From positions 62,001 to 126,000 of the forward strand of contig NZ_CAAAIA010000007.1 of NCBI RefSeq assembly GCF_900639875.1: a stretch of 64,000 nt of DNA. Direction: 5' to 3'. The position numbers and the translations under genes are program-made. Positions 44,658 through 52,488 of the stretch are shown here, in pieces. Numbering within the stretch: position 1 is the stretch's first letter; every line of letters starts with the position of its first letter. The notes below the pieces were generated by a model that saw nothing but the letters and a program-made list of their open reading frames with translations, had not been told where the DNA came from and ran no database searches. This stretch comes from Legionella impletisoli (GTDB lineage Bacteria; Pseudomonadota; Gammaproteobacteria; Legionellales; Legionellaceae).

Positions 44658-44975
44658 TTATGCGCTTACCGCTTCACGCAGCAAGGACTCCAATTCGCCT
44701 TGTTCATACATTTCAGCAATAATGTCTGAGCCGCCAATTAACTCGCCTTTTACATACAGTTGAGGAAAAGTAGGCCAATCTGCATATTGTGGTAATGTTT
44801 GACGAATATCCGGGTTTGCTAACACATCGACATAGGCAAAATCAACACCACAGGCATTCATGCATTGCACAGCTCGCGCAGAAAAACCACATTGGGGCAT
44901 CTTTGGGCTGCCTTTCATATAAATAATTATAGCGTTCTCAGAAATTTGCTGCTTAATTTTTTCAAGTGTATCCAC
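44658..44975 (-). CDS. grxD: Monothiol glutaredoxin
   Basis: A 105-aa monothiol glutaredoxin of the Grx4 type, which binds and delivers [2Fe-2S] clusters and interacts with BolA. The active site is QCGFS (CGFS, residue about 29). KGSPKMPQCGFSARAVQ, TFPQLYVKGELIGGSDIIAEMYEQGEL and the length are as expected. It starts 34 bp upstream of the peroxiredoxin gene on the same strand, so it is probably cotranscribed with it. Confidence 0.96.
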   Translation of the reverse strand: MDTLEKIKQQISENAIIIYMKGSPKMPQCGFSARAVQCMNACGVDFAYVDVLANPDIRQTLPQYADWPTFPQLYVKGELIGGSDIIAEMYEQGELESLLREAVSA

Positions 44976-45233
44976 GGGGCACCCTCAGTTATAATAATCA
45001 AAATAAGTCGCAATTATGGCGAAAATCAGAACACATCGCAACAGAGCTACTATATACTTTGCGTGTTCACAATCTGCGCCAAGTATAGCATACATTCTAA
45101 CAGGACCATTACAGGGCAAGATCATGAGTGCACATAAATTCTTGTTAATGCCATTGTATAGTACTTCATATGCAGTATCCTTTGGTTTTGAGGCTCCTAG
45201 CATGGATCCTGCGGTCACCCGCAGGACGTTGAA

Positions 45234-45277
45234 ATATACCCATTCTATCTGAAGATCTTCAGGTAGAATGGGTATAT
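45234..45277. repeat. 44-nt near-perfect palindrome
   Basis: Twenty-two base pairs centred on gaagatcttc (45251-45260), with one t/g mismatch. The arms read atatacccattctatct and aggtagaatgggtatat. It lacks a T-run but is strong enough to block transcription or bind a dimeric protein. It lies about 80 bp before the sodB promoter. Confidence 0.75.
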
Positions 45278-45356
45278 ATAACAGATATTACATTTAAACT
45301 ATGAAGTTGTTATTTTTTGATCGCTCATGTGTTTGCCCTCAACCATTACGAACACA

Positions 45357-45384
45357 TTGAAACTCGGTATTATCCTGCTACACT
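45357..45384 (+). promoter_or_regulatory. Probable sodB promoter
   Basis: TTGAAA (45357-45362) and TACACT (45379-45384) with a 16-bp spacer; the predicted start near 45391 gives a short leader of about 24 nt with aggagg at 45401-45406. No Fur box is obvious. Pattern-based. Confidence 0.5.
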
Positions 45385-45414
45385 TACCTCCACCATAATC
45401 AGGAGGAGAAAATA

Positions 45415-45990
45415 ATGAGTTTTACTTTACCCCAATTGCCTTATCCTAAAGACGCATTGAAACCCTATATCTCAGAAGAAACGCTCGAGTATCATTACGG
45501 AAAGCATCATCAAGCCTATGTCAACAATCTTAATAAGCTGATTGATGGAACACAATACGCCAACATGGAATTGGAAGAAATCATCAAACAATCTTCTGGT
45601 GGAGTATTTAACAATGCCGCGCAAGTATGGAATCATACGTTTTATTGGCATTGTATGAGCCCGAATGGTGGCGGTGAGCCAACAGGTCAATTATTAGAGG
45701 CTATTAACCAATCGTTTGGCTCGTTTGATAAGTTTAAAGAAGAATTCACTAAAACCGCTGCAAGTACATTTGGATCTGGATGGGCTTGGTTAGTTCAAGA
45801 TGAAGACGGTAAATTAAACGTAATGAGCACTAGCAATGCCGGCACCCCCATGACGGATGGTTTAAAAGCCATTCTTACTTGCGATGTTTGGGAACATGCG
45901 TACTATATTGATTATCGCAACGCACGTCCTGAATACCTCAATTCCTTTTGGAATTTGGTAAACTGGGATTTTGCTGAGAAAAACCTCTAA
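45415..45990 (+). CDS. sodB: Superoxide dismutase, Fe type
   Basis: A 191-aa cytoplasmic superoxide dismutase. The metal ligands are His in [11 protein letters not shown], His in [10 protein letters not shown], and Asp/His in [13 protein letters not shown]. The [15 protein letters not shown]-terminus and [16 protein letters not shown] are SodB-like, and the length matches Fe-SOD. In L. pneumophila the iron SodB is essential. A strong aggagg ribosome-binding site precedes the ATG. It is monocistronic, followed by an inverted repeat (46008-46059). Confidence 0.96.
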   Translation: MSFTLPQLPYPKDALKPYISEETLEYHYGKHHQAYVNNLNKLIDGTQYANMELEEIIKQSSGGVFNNAAQVWNHTFYWHCMSPNGGGEPTGQLLEAINQSFGSFDKFKEEFTKTAASTFGSGWAWLVQDEDGKLNVMSTSNAGTPMTDGLKAILTCDVWEHAYYIDYRNARPEYLNSFWNLVNWDFAEKNL

Positions 45991-46007
45991 TTCTTTAATA
46001 ACGAACT

Positions 46008-46059
46008 GACATTTCGCACCACAGTATAATTAGCAAAAAAGACGCCGGTGCGGAATGTC
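46008..46059. terminator. Inverted repeat between sodB and argD
   Basis: gacatttcgcacc (46008-46020) pairs with ggtgcggaatgtc (46047-46059) at 12 of 13 positions, the remaining one a G-U, around a 26-nt loop. Placed 18 bp after the sodB stop; it may end sodB transcripts. Confidence 0.45.
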
Positions 46060-46126
46060 GGAACGAATTATCTCCCTTGTTGATTTTTTTCAATAAGAAT
46101 GTCTTTAGCCCTTAAAAGGAGTGAAC

Positions 46127-47296
46127 ATGGCTTTCATGACAACCTATAATCCTCTACCCATTTCGTTTACCCACGGTAAAGGGATCTGGTTATACGATGA
46201 GAAAGGCAATGCGTATTTGGATGCCTTCACTGGGATTGCCGTATGTGGGCTTGGCCATGCTCACCCTGATGTTACCAAAACCATTCAAGAACAAGCTGCT
46301 AAATTAATTCATACCTCCAATATGGTACAAATAAAAGAACAAGAACGCTTGGCTGAAAAACTCACTCAAATGGCAGGCATGGAGCAGGTTTTTTTCAGTA
46401 ACTCAGGAGCGGAAGCCAATGAGGCCGCAATTAAGTTGTCTCGCCTATATGGTCATAAAAAAGGTATTGAAACCCCATCCATTATCGTTATGGATGGCGC
46501 TTTTCATGGTCGGACCATGGCCACGTTAACCGCTTCAGGAAGTCGTAAGGTACAGGCTGGTTTTGAGCCTTTAGTACCCGGATTTATTCGTGCTCCTTTT
46601 AATGATTTGGATGCCATTCATACCATTGCTGCAAACCGCGACGACATTGTAGCTGTCATGTTAGAGCCGATTCAAGGAGAAGGCGGTATTTCTGTCGCCG
46701 ATGAAATGTATTTACGGGAATTGGCTAACCTTTGCGAAAAACATGACTGGTTACTCATTCTCGATGAAATCCAAACGGGTAATGGTCGTACGGGTAAACT
46801 CTTTGCATGCATGGATGTAGGGATTACTCCGGATATTTTGACCACAGCCAAAGGATTGGGCAATGGCATGCCGATTGGCGCTTGTATGATGAGCAAGCGA
46901 GCAGCTGATCTCTTTAAACCTGGAATGCATGGCTCCACCTTTGGAGGAAATCCTTTAGCATGTGCTACAGCGTTAACCGTTCTAGAAGTTATTGAGCGTG
47001 ATAAGCTTTGTGAAAAAGTAGCAAAAAACTCCGTGATTCTTCATGACAAGCTTCTAGAAGCGCTAGATAGCCACCCCAACGTTCGGACCATTCGCGGCAA
47101 AGGCTATATGTTAGGAATCGAACTCGACCGTCCCGCTATGGACATACGTCTAATGGGGCTTGAAAATAAGTTATTATTAAATGTCACAGCAGAGCGGGTT
47201 ATCCGCCTCTTGCCAGCTTTAATTATGAGCGAAGAAGAGATTGATGAGCTTGTAACGAGGCTCGTAAAAACCATCCATCAGTTTGTAGGGAAGTAA
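46127..47296 (+). CDS. argD: Acetylornithine aminotransferase family protein
   Basis: A 389-aa class-III PLP aminotransferase. The PLP lysine is in ILTTAKGLGNGMPIGA, and FFSNSGAEANEAAIKLSR, DGAFHGRTMATLTASG, EPIQGEGGI and LDEIQTGNGRTGKLFA are the standard blocks. ArgD converts N-acetylglutamate semialdehyde to N-acetylornithine in arginine synthesis; some members also act on succinyl-diaminopimelate. The ATG at 46127 follows aaaaggag, while the frame can also be read from a GTG at 46121. No arg genes are adjacent, so substrate preference is inferred. A hairpin and 23-bp array follow. Confidence 0.9.
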   Translation: MAFMTTYNPLPISFTHGKGIWLYDEKGNAYLDAFTGIAVCGLGHAHPDVTKTIQEQAAKLIHTSNMVQIKEQERLAEKLTQMAGMEQVFFSNSGAEANEAAIKLSRLYGHKKGIETPSIIVMDGAFHGRTMATLTASGSRKVQAGFEPLVPGFIRAPFNDLDAIHTIAANRDDIVAVMLEPIQGEGGISVADEMYLRELANLCEKHDWLLILDEIQTGNGRTGKLFACMDVGITPDILTTAKGLGNGMPIGACMMSKRAADLFKPGMHGSTFGGNPLACATALTVLEVIERDKLCEKVAKNSVILHDKLLEALDSHPNVRTIRGKGYMLGIELDRPAMDIRLMGLENKLLLNVTAERVIRLLPALIMSEEEIDELVTRLVKTIHQFVGK

Positions 47297-47307
47297 GGGT
47301 TTTGAGA

Positions 47308-47410
47308 TGGCCCGAACAAGTCGGGCCATGTAGGGATAGTCAGTCGGGCCATGCAGGGATAGTCAGTCGGGCCATGCAGGGATAATCAGTCGGGCCATGC
47401 AGGAAAAAGT
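47308..47410. repeat. Hairpin plus 23-bp tandem units, copy 2
   Basis: tggcccga (47308-47315) and tcgggcca (47321-47328) form the same 8-bp stem as at 23567-23587, with a 5-nt loop (acaag). Then three 23-bp units start at 47321, 47344 and 47367 (tcgggccatg[t/c]agggatag/atcag), plus a partial one at 47390. It fills the gap between the convergent argD and rlmB genes. Confidence 0.88.
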
Positions 47411-47425
47411 AGGATAGTAAGCAGA

Positions 47426-48163
47426 TCAGAGCCTTTGACGAACCGCTTCATAAAGACAGATCCCGGCTGCAACCGATACATTTAAACTCGTGACCGCTCC
47501 ATACATCGGCAATGAAAATAGCCCATCACAGTGTTCTCGCGTCAAACGACGAAGTCCGCTTCCTTCTCTGCCCATAATCAAAGCCGTTGGGCCTTTAAAA
47601 TCTAACGAATAGACTGAATGTTTGGCCTCACCCGCTGCACCATAAATCCAAACCCCATGTTCTTTAAGTATTTCCATCCCACGCACTAGATTCGTTACCC
47701 GTGCCACGGGCATGGTTTCAGCAGCACCAGAAGCTACTTTACTGACGACAGGAGTAATACTGGCACTTTTATCTTTCGGGATCATGACAAAATCTACACC
47801 CGCTGCATCCGCACTACGTAAACAGGCGCCTAAATTATGCGGATCGGTGACTCCATCTAGAATTAAAATCAATGGATGATGACTACATCGTTTAAGAAGC
47901 TCGGGAATATCTCGTTCGGAGTATTCAGACAAAGACTCAGTTAAAGCCACTAGCCCTTGATGGTTTCTTCCAGAAAATTTTTGATTCATTACTTGCGACG
48001 AAAGGGTTTCAAGAGGTATTTTGCGAGACTTAGCCATGTTTAAAACATCGCTTATTTTTTTATCCTCTCGGCCCGATGCCACATATAATTGTTTAATTAC
48101 GCGGTTGGGGTTCTCAAGCAAAGCCATAACGGCATGAATCCCATAGATATACTGCTCACTCAT
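47426..48163 (-). CDS. rlmB: 23S rRNA (guanosine-2'-O-)-methyltransferase
   Basis: RlmB methylates G2251 in the peptidyl-transferase P loop. The 245-aa SpoU-class (SPOUT) enzyme has the N-terminal RNA-binding domain (YIYGIHAVMALLENPNRVIKQLYV) and the knotted catalytic domain with LDGVTDPHNLGACLRSADAAGVDFVM, IMGREGSGLRRLTREHCDGLFSLPM and SLNVSVAAGICLYE. It overlaps the end of rnr by 8 bp, as in many gammaproteobacteria. Confidence 0.97.
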   Translation of the reverse strand: MSEQYIYGIHAVMALLENPNRVIKQLYVASGREDKKISDVLNMAKSRKIPLETLSSQVMNQKFSGRNHQGLVALTESLSEYSERDIPELLKRCSHHPLILILDGVTDPHNLGACLRSADAAGVDFVMIPKDKSASITPVVSKVASGAAETMPVARVTNLVRGMEILKEHGVWIYGAAGEAKHSVYSLDFKGPTALIMGREGSGLRRLTREHCDGLFSLPMYGAVTSLNVSVAAGICLYEAVRQRL

Positions 48164-50360
48164 CTGACTCTAAATCCTCATCACGAACCGGTTCAAAATC
48201 AATTTTCCGCTCATCCAAGTCAACCCGAGCCACAAGAACCGTCATTTTATCGCCTAAATGATAAACCTGGCCTGTGCGTTCCCCAACTAAGCGGTGCTTG
48301 GTGGGATCAAAAGAATAATAATCATTTTTTAATGACGTGACGTGAACTAAGCCTTCAATATAGTATTCTTCCAACTCAACAAAAATACCAAATCCAGTCA
48401 CTGCAGAAATTCTGCCACGAAAAACCTGCCCTAATTTATCCTGCATAAATTCACATTTGAGCCAAGCCACAACTTCACGGGTGGCCTCATCGGCTCTTCG
48501 TTCAGTTGCTGAACAATGCTTGCCAAGTCGACTCATTTCCTCTTCATCATACTCAAATTCATCTATCGGGTTATTATCCAGCAAATGACCAATCGCGCGA
48601 TGAATTAATAGATCAGGATAACGACGAATGGGAGAGGTAAAATGAGTATAAGCTGAATAAGCAAGACCAAAATGCCCATCATTAGACTCAATGTATTGAG
48701 CCTGCTTTAACGATCGCAACATGACCGTTTCAATTAAATGCTGCTCAGGTTTACCATCTAATTTTTCCATAGTGATTTGAAAATCTTTCGGAGTCGGCTT
48801 TTTACCGCCGCTCAATTGATACCCCATTTCATTTAGAAATTTACGTAATTCAAGTATTTTGTCTTCTTCGGGAGCTGGATGAACACGATACAGAGTTGGA
48901 ATGCTCGCTTTTTGTAAATAACTCGCCGTGGCCACGTTAGCAGCTAACATAAATTCTTCAATCAAACGATGTGCATCAGTACGTATAACCGGTACGATTC
49001 GTTGAATTTTTCGATGTTCATCGAATTCAATTTTTGTTTCGGTGGTATCAAAGTCAATCGCACCTCGTTGTTTGCGAGTTTGAAGAAGCACTTCATATAA
49101 TTCTTGCGCTGTTTGTAACATCGGCCACAGCGCTTGATAAGGTTTCTCCGTTTCTCCTTCTTCAAACCAGCGAGCAACTTGGGTGTATGTCAGACGCGCA
49201 TGAGAATGGATCACGGCACGATAAAAACGAGAACGGGTTATTTTTCCCTGAGCGGATATCCCAAGCTCAGCAACCATGCACAAACGATCCACATTGGGAT
49301 TCAACGAACAAATGCCATTAGACAACGCTTCTGGCAGCATGGGCACCACTTTTCCAGGAAAATAAACTGAATTGCCTCGTCTCGAAGCTTCTTTATCGAG
49401 CGGAGAATTTACTTTTACATAATGGCTAACATCAGCAATCGCAACGTAGAGTTGATATGCTCCTTTCGGCGATTTTTTACAATAGATGGCATCGTCAAAA
49501 TCTCTCGCATCTTCACCATCAATCGTCACAAAAGGCAGATGGCGTAAATCCGTTCGACCTTCGACTTGCTCTTTAGTGACATGCATGGGTGTATTGGTAA
49601 CGGCGGCGGCAACATCTTCCGGCCATTCAGAAGGAATTCCATGAGCAAGAATGGCAATTTCCGTTTCCATTCCAGGAGCCATATGCTCGCCTAAAATATG
49701 AATGACCTTACCCACTGCTTGAGTGCGTTTACTTGGATACGCTAACAATTCAACCAATACGATTTGTCCGTCTTTCGCGTTATTGGCAAATTCTAAAGGA
49801 ATTGAAATATCTTGTGTTAATCGTTTACTGTCTGGAACAACAAAGCCAATGCCATGCTCAGAAAAATAGCGTCCTACGACATTCGTATGAGCATGCTCAA
49901 TGACCTCATGAATTTTGGCTTCCGACCGACCGCGGCGATCTAAACCAACAGGATAAGCCAAGACCACGTCTCCATGCATAACGGCGCGCATTTCTTTTGC
50001 AGATAATACCATGTCTTCGTCGCCATCATCTGGAATAAAAAAACCATATCCATCCGGATGGCCTTGCACGGTTCCGCGTTGTAGATTGATTTTATCCATC
50101 AAACAATAACGGCCCCGTCGGTCAAGCATAATTTGTCCATCTCGAACCATAGCACGCAAGCGAAATCCCAGTGCTTCCTGTTTTGCCTGGTCTTTAAGTT
50201 CCAATTTATTAAAGAGCTGATTGCAGGAAATTGGGCGCCCATATTCCTCGAGAATCTGTAAAATGAGCTCACGGCTTGGAATAGGATCCGAATATTTTTC
50301 TCGCTCTCTTTGATAATGTGGGTCCTGTTTATAAAGCGGTTTTTTTGTTTTTTTACTCAC
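48156..50360 (-). CDS. rnr: Ribonuclease R
   Basis: RNase R is a processive 3'-5' exoribonuclease that degrades structured RNA. The 734-aa protein has an N-terminal helix-turn-helix-like region, cold-shock domains (GTVQGHPDGYGFFIPDD), the RNB catalytic domain with TIDGEDARDFDDAIYC (catalytic aspartates), FTSPIRRYPDLLIHRAIGHL, and an S1 domain (VFRGRISAVTGFGIFVELE). It is about 80 residues shorter than E. coli RNase R, mostly lacking the Lys-rich C-terminal tail; it ends DEDLESDE. It is followed by rlmB. Confidence 0.97.
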   Translation of the reverse strand: MSKKTKKPLYKQDPHYQREREKYSDPIPSRELILQILEEYGRPISCNQLFNKLELKDQAKQEALGFRLRAMVRDGQIMLDRRGRYCLMDKINLQRGTVQGHPDGYGFFIPDDGDEDMVLSAKEMRAVMHGDVVLAYPVGLDRRGRSEAKIHEVIEHAHTNVVGRYFSEHGIGFVVPDSKRLTQDISIPLEFANNAKDGQIVLVELLAYPSKRTQAVGKVIHILGEHMAPGMETEIAILAHGIPSEWPEDVAAAVTNTPMHVTKEQVEGRTDLRHLPFVTIDGEDARDFDDAIYCKKSPKGAYQLYVAIADVSHYVKVNSPLDKEASRRGNSVYFPGKVVPMLPEALSNGICSLNPNVDRLCMVAELGISAQGKITRSRFYRAVIHSHARLTYTQVARWFEEGETEKPYQALWPMLQTAQELYEVLLQTRKQRGAIDFDTTETKIEFDEHRKIQRIVPVIRTDAHRLIEEFMLAANVATASYLQKASIPTLYRVHPAPEEDKILELRKFLNEMGYQLSGGKKPTPKDFQITMEKLDGKPEQHLIETVMLRSLKQAQYIESNDGHFGLAYSAYTHFTSPIRRYPDLLIHRAIGHLLDNNPIDEFEYDEEEMSRLGKHCSATERRADEATREVVAWLKCEFMQDKLGQVFRGRISAVTGFGIFVELEEYYIEGLVHVTSLKNDYYSFDPTKHRLVGERTGQVYHLGDKMTVLVARVDLDERKIDFEPVRDEDLESDE

Positions 50361-50444
50361 GCGTATTCACCAGTTTATTTATCCAGATCAAAAGTATTAT
50401 TGATGTAAGAAAGTCCCAATTACTATATACCCAAGACCAATAGT

Positions 50445-50927
50445 TTATTCTTCTGATGTTTGAGAAACAGGGATAACAAATCCCCGCCGTCCAATATAAC
50501 TTTTTAAAGCGTTTAAAGACTGATCTTCACCAGCCCAATATGTGCTTCCATCGCTTTTCAAAGGCCAAGCGATGTTTGTGTATTTACAAACCGATAACAC
50601 GCCCGAGCAAGGAATTTGTTGCTCATGTCCCGGTTTTGATTCGATGCAGCTTAGTTCAAATTCCTTTTCTGTTAAGGCCAGTGCTGACCAATTTCCAGCC
50701 TGCAAGCGACTGCTCCAACCTGCACTAGCGCCCGGGTCGGAAACCGGGTGTGTTATCCATAAATCGGAAGTAGACCAATTATGAATCATCACAAGTGCTG
50801 ATTTGGATGCCTTCAGTTTCACCGTTTCCTCCGTTACGGCTACCGGCTTACACCCGAATGGCAGCGTTTCTTCGGCTTGTGCATGAAAGGCCACAACACC
50901 TAATAATAAGGGAACGAAATATCTCAT
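50445..50927 (-). CDS. Secreted protein, possibly EnhB-like
   Basis: A 160-aa protein with a signal peptide (MRYFVPLLLGVVAFHAQA; start at 50927 after gtggag). The mature part has four cysteines (FGCKPV, SCIESKPG, IPCSGVLSVCKY), suggesting two disulfides, and a WITHPVSDPGASAGWSSRLQAGNWSAL segment. It recalls EnhB, a small periplasmic protein of the Legionella enhanced-entry (enhABC) locus, but enhA and enhC are absent here. I assign it only tentatively. It is monocistronic and divergent from the binding-protein gene. Confidence 0.5.
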   Translation of the reverse strand: MRYFVPLLLGVVAFHAQAEETLPFGCKPVAVTEETVKLKASKSALVMIHNWSTSDLWITHPVSDPGASAGWSSRLQAGNWSALALTEKEFELSCIESKPGHEQQIPCSGVLSVCKYTNIAWPLKSDGSTYWAGEDQSLNALKSYIGRRGFVIPVSQTSEE

Positions 50928-51067
50928 GACTACTCCACTCATCAAATTCTTCACCAGTATCGATTATTAAACTATTCCAATTAACTTACAGCTTAACATG
51001 AACTTTCGCTTGGAAATATCATTTAATTTGTCCTAGGATTAAATTATCAACTTGGGATTAAAACGCT

Positions 51068-51817
51068 ATGTCTACCAAACTGTTGCGCTTACTTGTTTTA
51101 TTCCTCTTAATTGGATTGCTTCCATCCGTTTATGCCCAGCAGGCCTTGAAAGTAGGAATTCCACCTTATATTCCACCGTTTGTGATGACTCTAGATAAAA
51201 AAGATCAATACGTTGGGTTTGATATTTCACTGATGAATGAAATTTGCCGAAGGCTTGGCTATAAATGTACTTACTATCCTATGAGTTCTGCTGAGATTTT
51301 TGCAGCTGTAGGGAGTAATGTGCTCGACTTAGGGGTGGGCAACATCACTATAACTTCTGAAGAAAAAGAAAACTATCTCTTTAGCTTACCTTACTTAGAA
51401 AGTTATGCCCAATACATTAGTTTAAAATCCTATAATTATACAAACTATATGGAGCTTAAAGGAAAACAAGTGGGGATACATTTAACCTACCTTTATGAAC
51501 CATTATTGTTTCAAGATTTTGGCGATGACATTACCATCAAGTATTATGGTACCATCACCGATATGCTTGATGCCTTATCAAATCATAAAATTGATGGCAT
51601 CATCATGGATGCTGCGGTGGCTGAAGCCTTGTATGCAAATGATGAGACCATCGCCTTACTAGGCGAAAAGATCCCTTACGGGCTTGGTTATGGGATCCTT
51701 GCCAACAAAAGCCGCTCGGATTTAATTGACCAAATTAATCGAGCATTATTGCTCATGGAAACGGACGGCACTTATCTTAAGTTTTATAACGTATATTTTG
51801 GAAATATGAACTATTAA
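51068..51817 (+). CDS. Periplasmic amino-acid-binding protein (ABC importer family)
   Basis: A 249-aa family 3 solute-binding protein. It has a signal peptide (LLRLLVLFLLIGLLPSVYA), then LKVGIPPYIPPFVMTLDKKDQYVGFDISLMNEICRRLGYKCTYY, DLGVGNITITSEEKENYLFSLPYLESY and KQVGIHLTYLYEPLL, the lobes of a polar amino-acid (ArtJ/HisJ-like) binding fold. No permease or ATPase is adjacent, so it is an orphan receptor. The conserved VGFD, EICRRLG and IT(S)EE blocks fit ArtJ/ArtI best; the ligand is not known. Confidence 0.83.
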   Translation: MSTKLLRLLVLFLLIGLLPSVYAQQALKVGIPPYIPPFVMTLDKKDQYVGFDISLMNEICRRLGYKCTYYPMSSAEIFAAVGSNVLDLGVGNITITSEEKENYLFSLPYLESYAQYISLKSYNYTNYMELKGKQVGIHLTYLYEPLLFQDFGDDITIKYYGTITDMLDALSNHKIDGIIMDAAVAEALYANDETIALLGEKIPYGLGYGILANKSRSDLIDQINRALLLMETDGTYLKFYNVYFGNMNY

Positions 51818-51873
51818 GGTATGATTATGCCTATCTTGTGATCATCATTTCAGCTTTTTCTCTTAGGAGTGTT

Positions 51874-52488
51874 ATGTCTTTTCAGCCATTCGTGAATCAA
51901 ATTTCTAGCTTGCAAAACGATAGCATTCTTTCCTGGAAAAAAAATAATAACGGCTCAGCTTTTATAAACAAAGAGCTCGCTGCCAATCCTTTTTTAACCT
52001 TGGTTGCTGAAAACCATTCTTTTAATTACCAGCTTTGGCATGCAGAAGATCGAGCCAGAAGAGAAGATATGGGCTTTGAATATGTTTACCATGCAAAACG
52101 AGAAATTGATTACTGCAACCAGCAACGAAATAACCGCATGGAATCCATGGATAATTGGCTTTTTAGCACCCTAAAACCCGCCTCTCACCTGGATTGTCCA
52201 GTAAACTCAGAAACACCAGGGATGATGATTGATCGTTTATCCATTCTGGCGTTAAAAGCCTATCATATGAAACAGCAAACGGAACGTAAAGACGTAGACG
52301 AAACTCACCGCCAGACCTGCTTACAAAAACTACTGGTCATCGAAGAGCAACAAGCGCAATTACAAGCCTGTTTAGTTAAGCTCCTTGACGAGATAAAAGA
52401 CAAAACGAGAACCTTTAGAGTCTATCATCAGTTTAAAATGTATAACGACCCTAACCTAAACCCGGAGTTATACGAGGCTCGGGGGTAA
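51874..52488 (+). CDS. DUF4254-family protein
   Basis: A 204-aa helical protein. LVAENHSFNYQLWHAEDRARREDMGFEYVYHAKREIDYCNQQRNNRMESMDNWL and GMMIDRLSILALKAYHM match DUF4254, a family often found near polysaccharide genes, function unknown. The start at 51874 follows ttaggag; the 51838 ATG adds 12 residues. Its stop overlaps the 3' end of the large opposite-strand gene by 38 bp, an unusually long tail-to-tail overlap that shows both ends are under dual constraint or that one stop moved recently. Confidence 0.78.
   Translation: MSFQPFVNQISSLQNDSILSWKKNNNGSAFINKELAANPFLTLVAENHSFNYQLWHAEDRARREDMGFEYVYHAKREIDYCNQQRNNRMESMDNWLFSTLKPASHLDCPVNSETPGMMIDRLSILALKAYHMKQQTERKDVDETHRQTCLQKLLVIEEQQAQLQACLVKLLDEIKDKTRTFRVYHQFKMYNDPNLNPELYEARG

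Larger units (their letters stand above)
44976..45414. other. 439-bp gap upstream of sodB with two hairpins
   Basis: No convincing gene. A 7-bp GC hairpin (cctgcgg/ccgcagg, 45208-45225) is followed by a 44-nt near-perfect palindrome (45234-45277). The sodB promoter lies at the right end (45357-45384). Overlapping 77-90 codon ORFs in both strands look like chance. Confidence 0.55.

Noticed and set aside
45016-45252. Small ORF of 78 codons upstream of sodB
   Set aside because: No ribosome-binding site, no recognisable family, overlapped by an equally long antisense ORF, and its end runs into hairpins.
47321-47410. CRISPR array
   Set aside because: The 23-bp units are contiguous, with no spacers.
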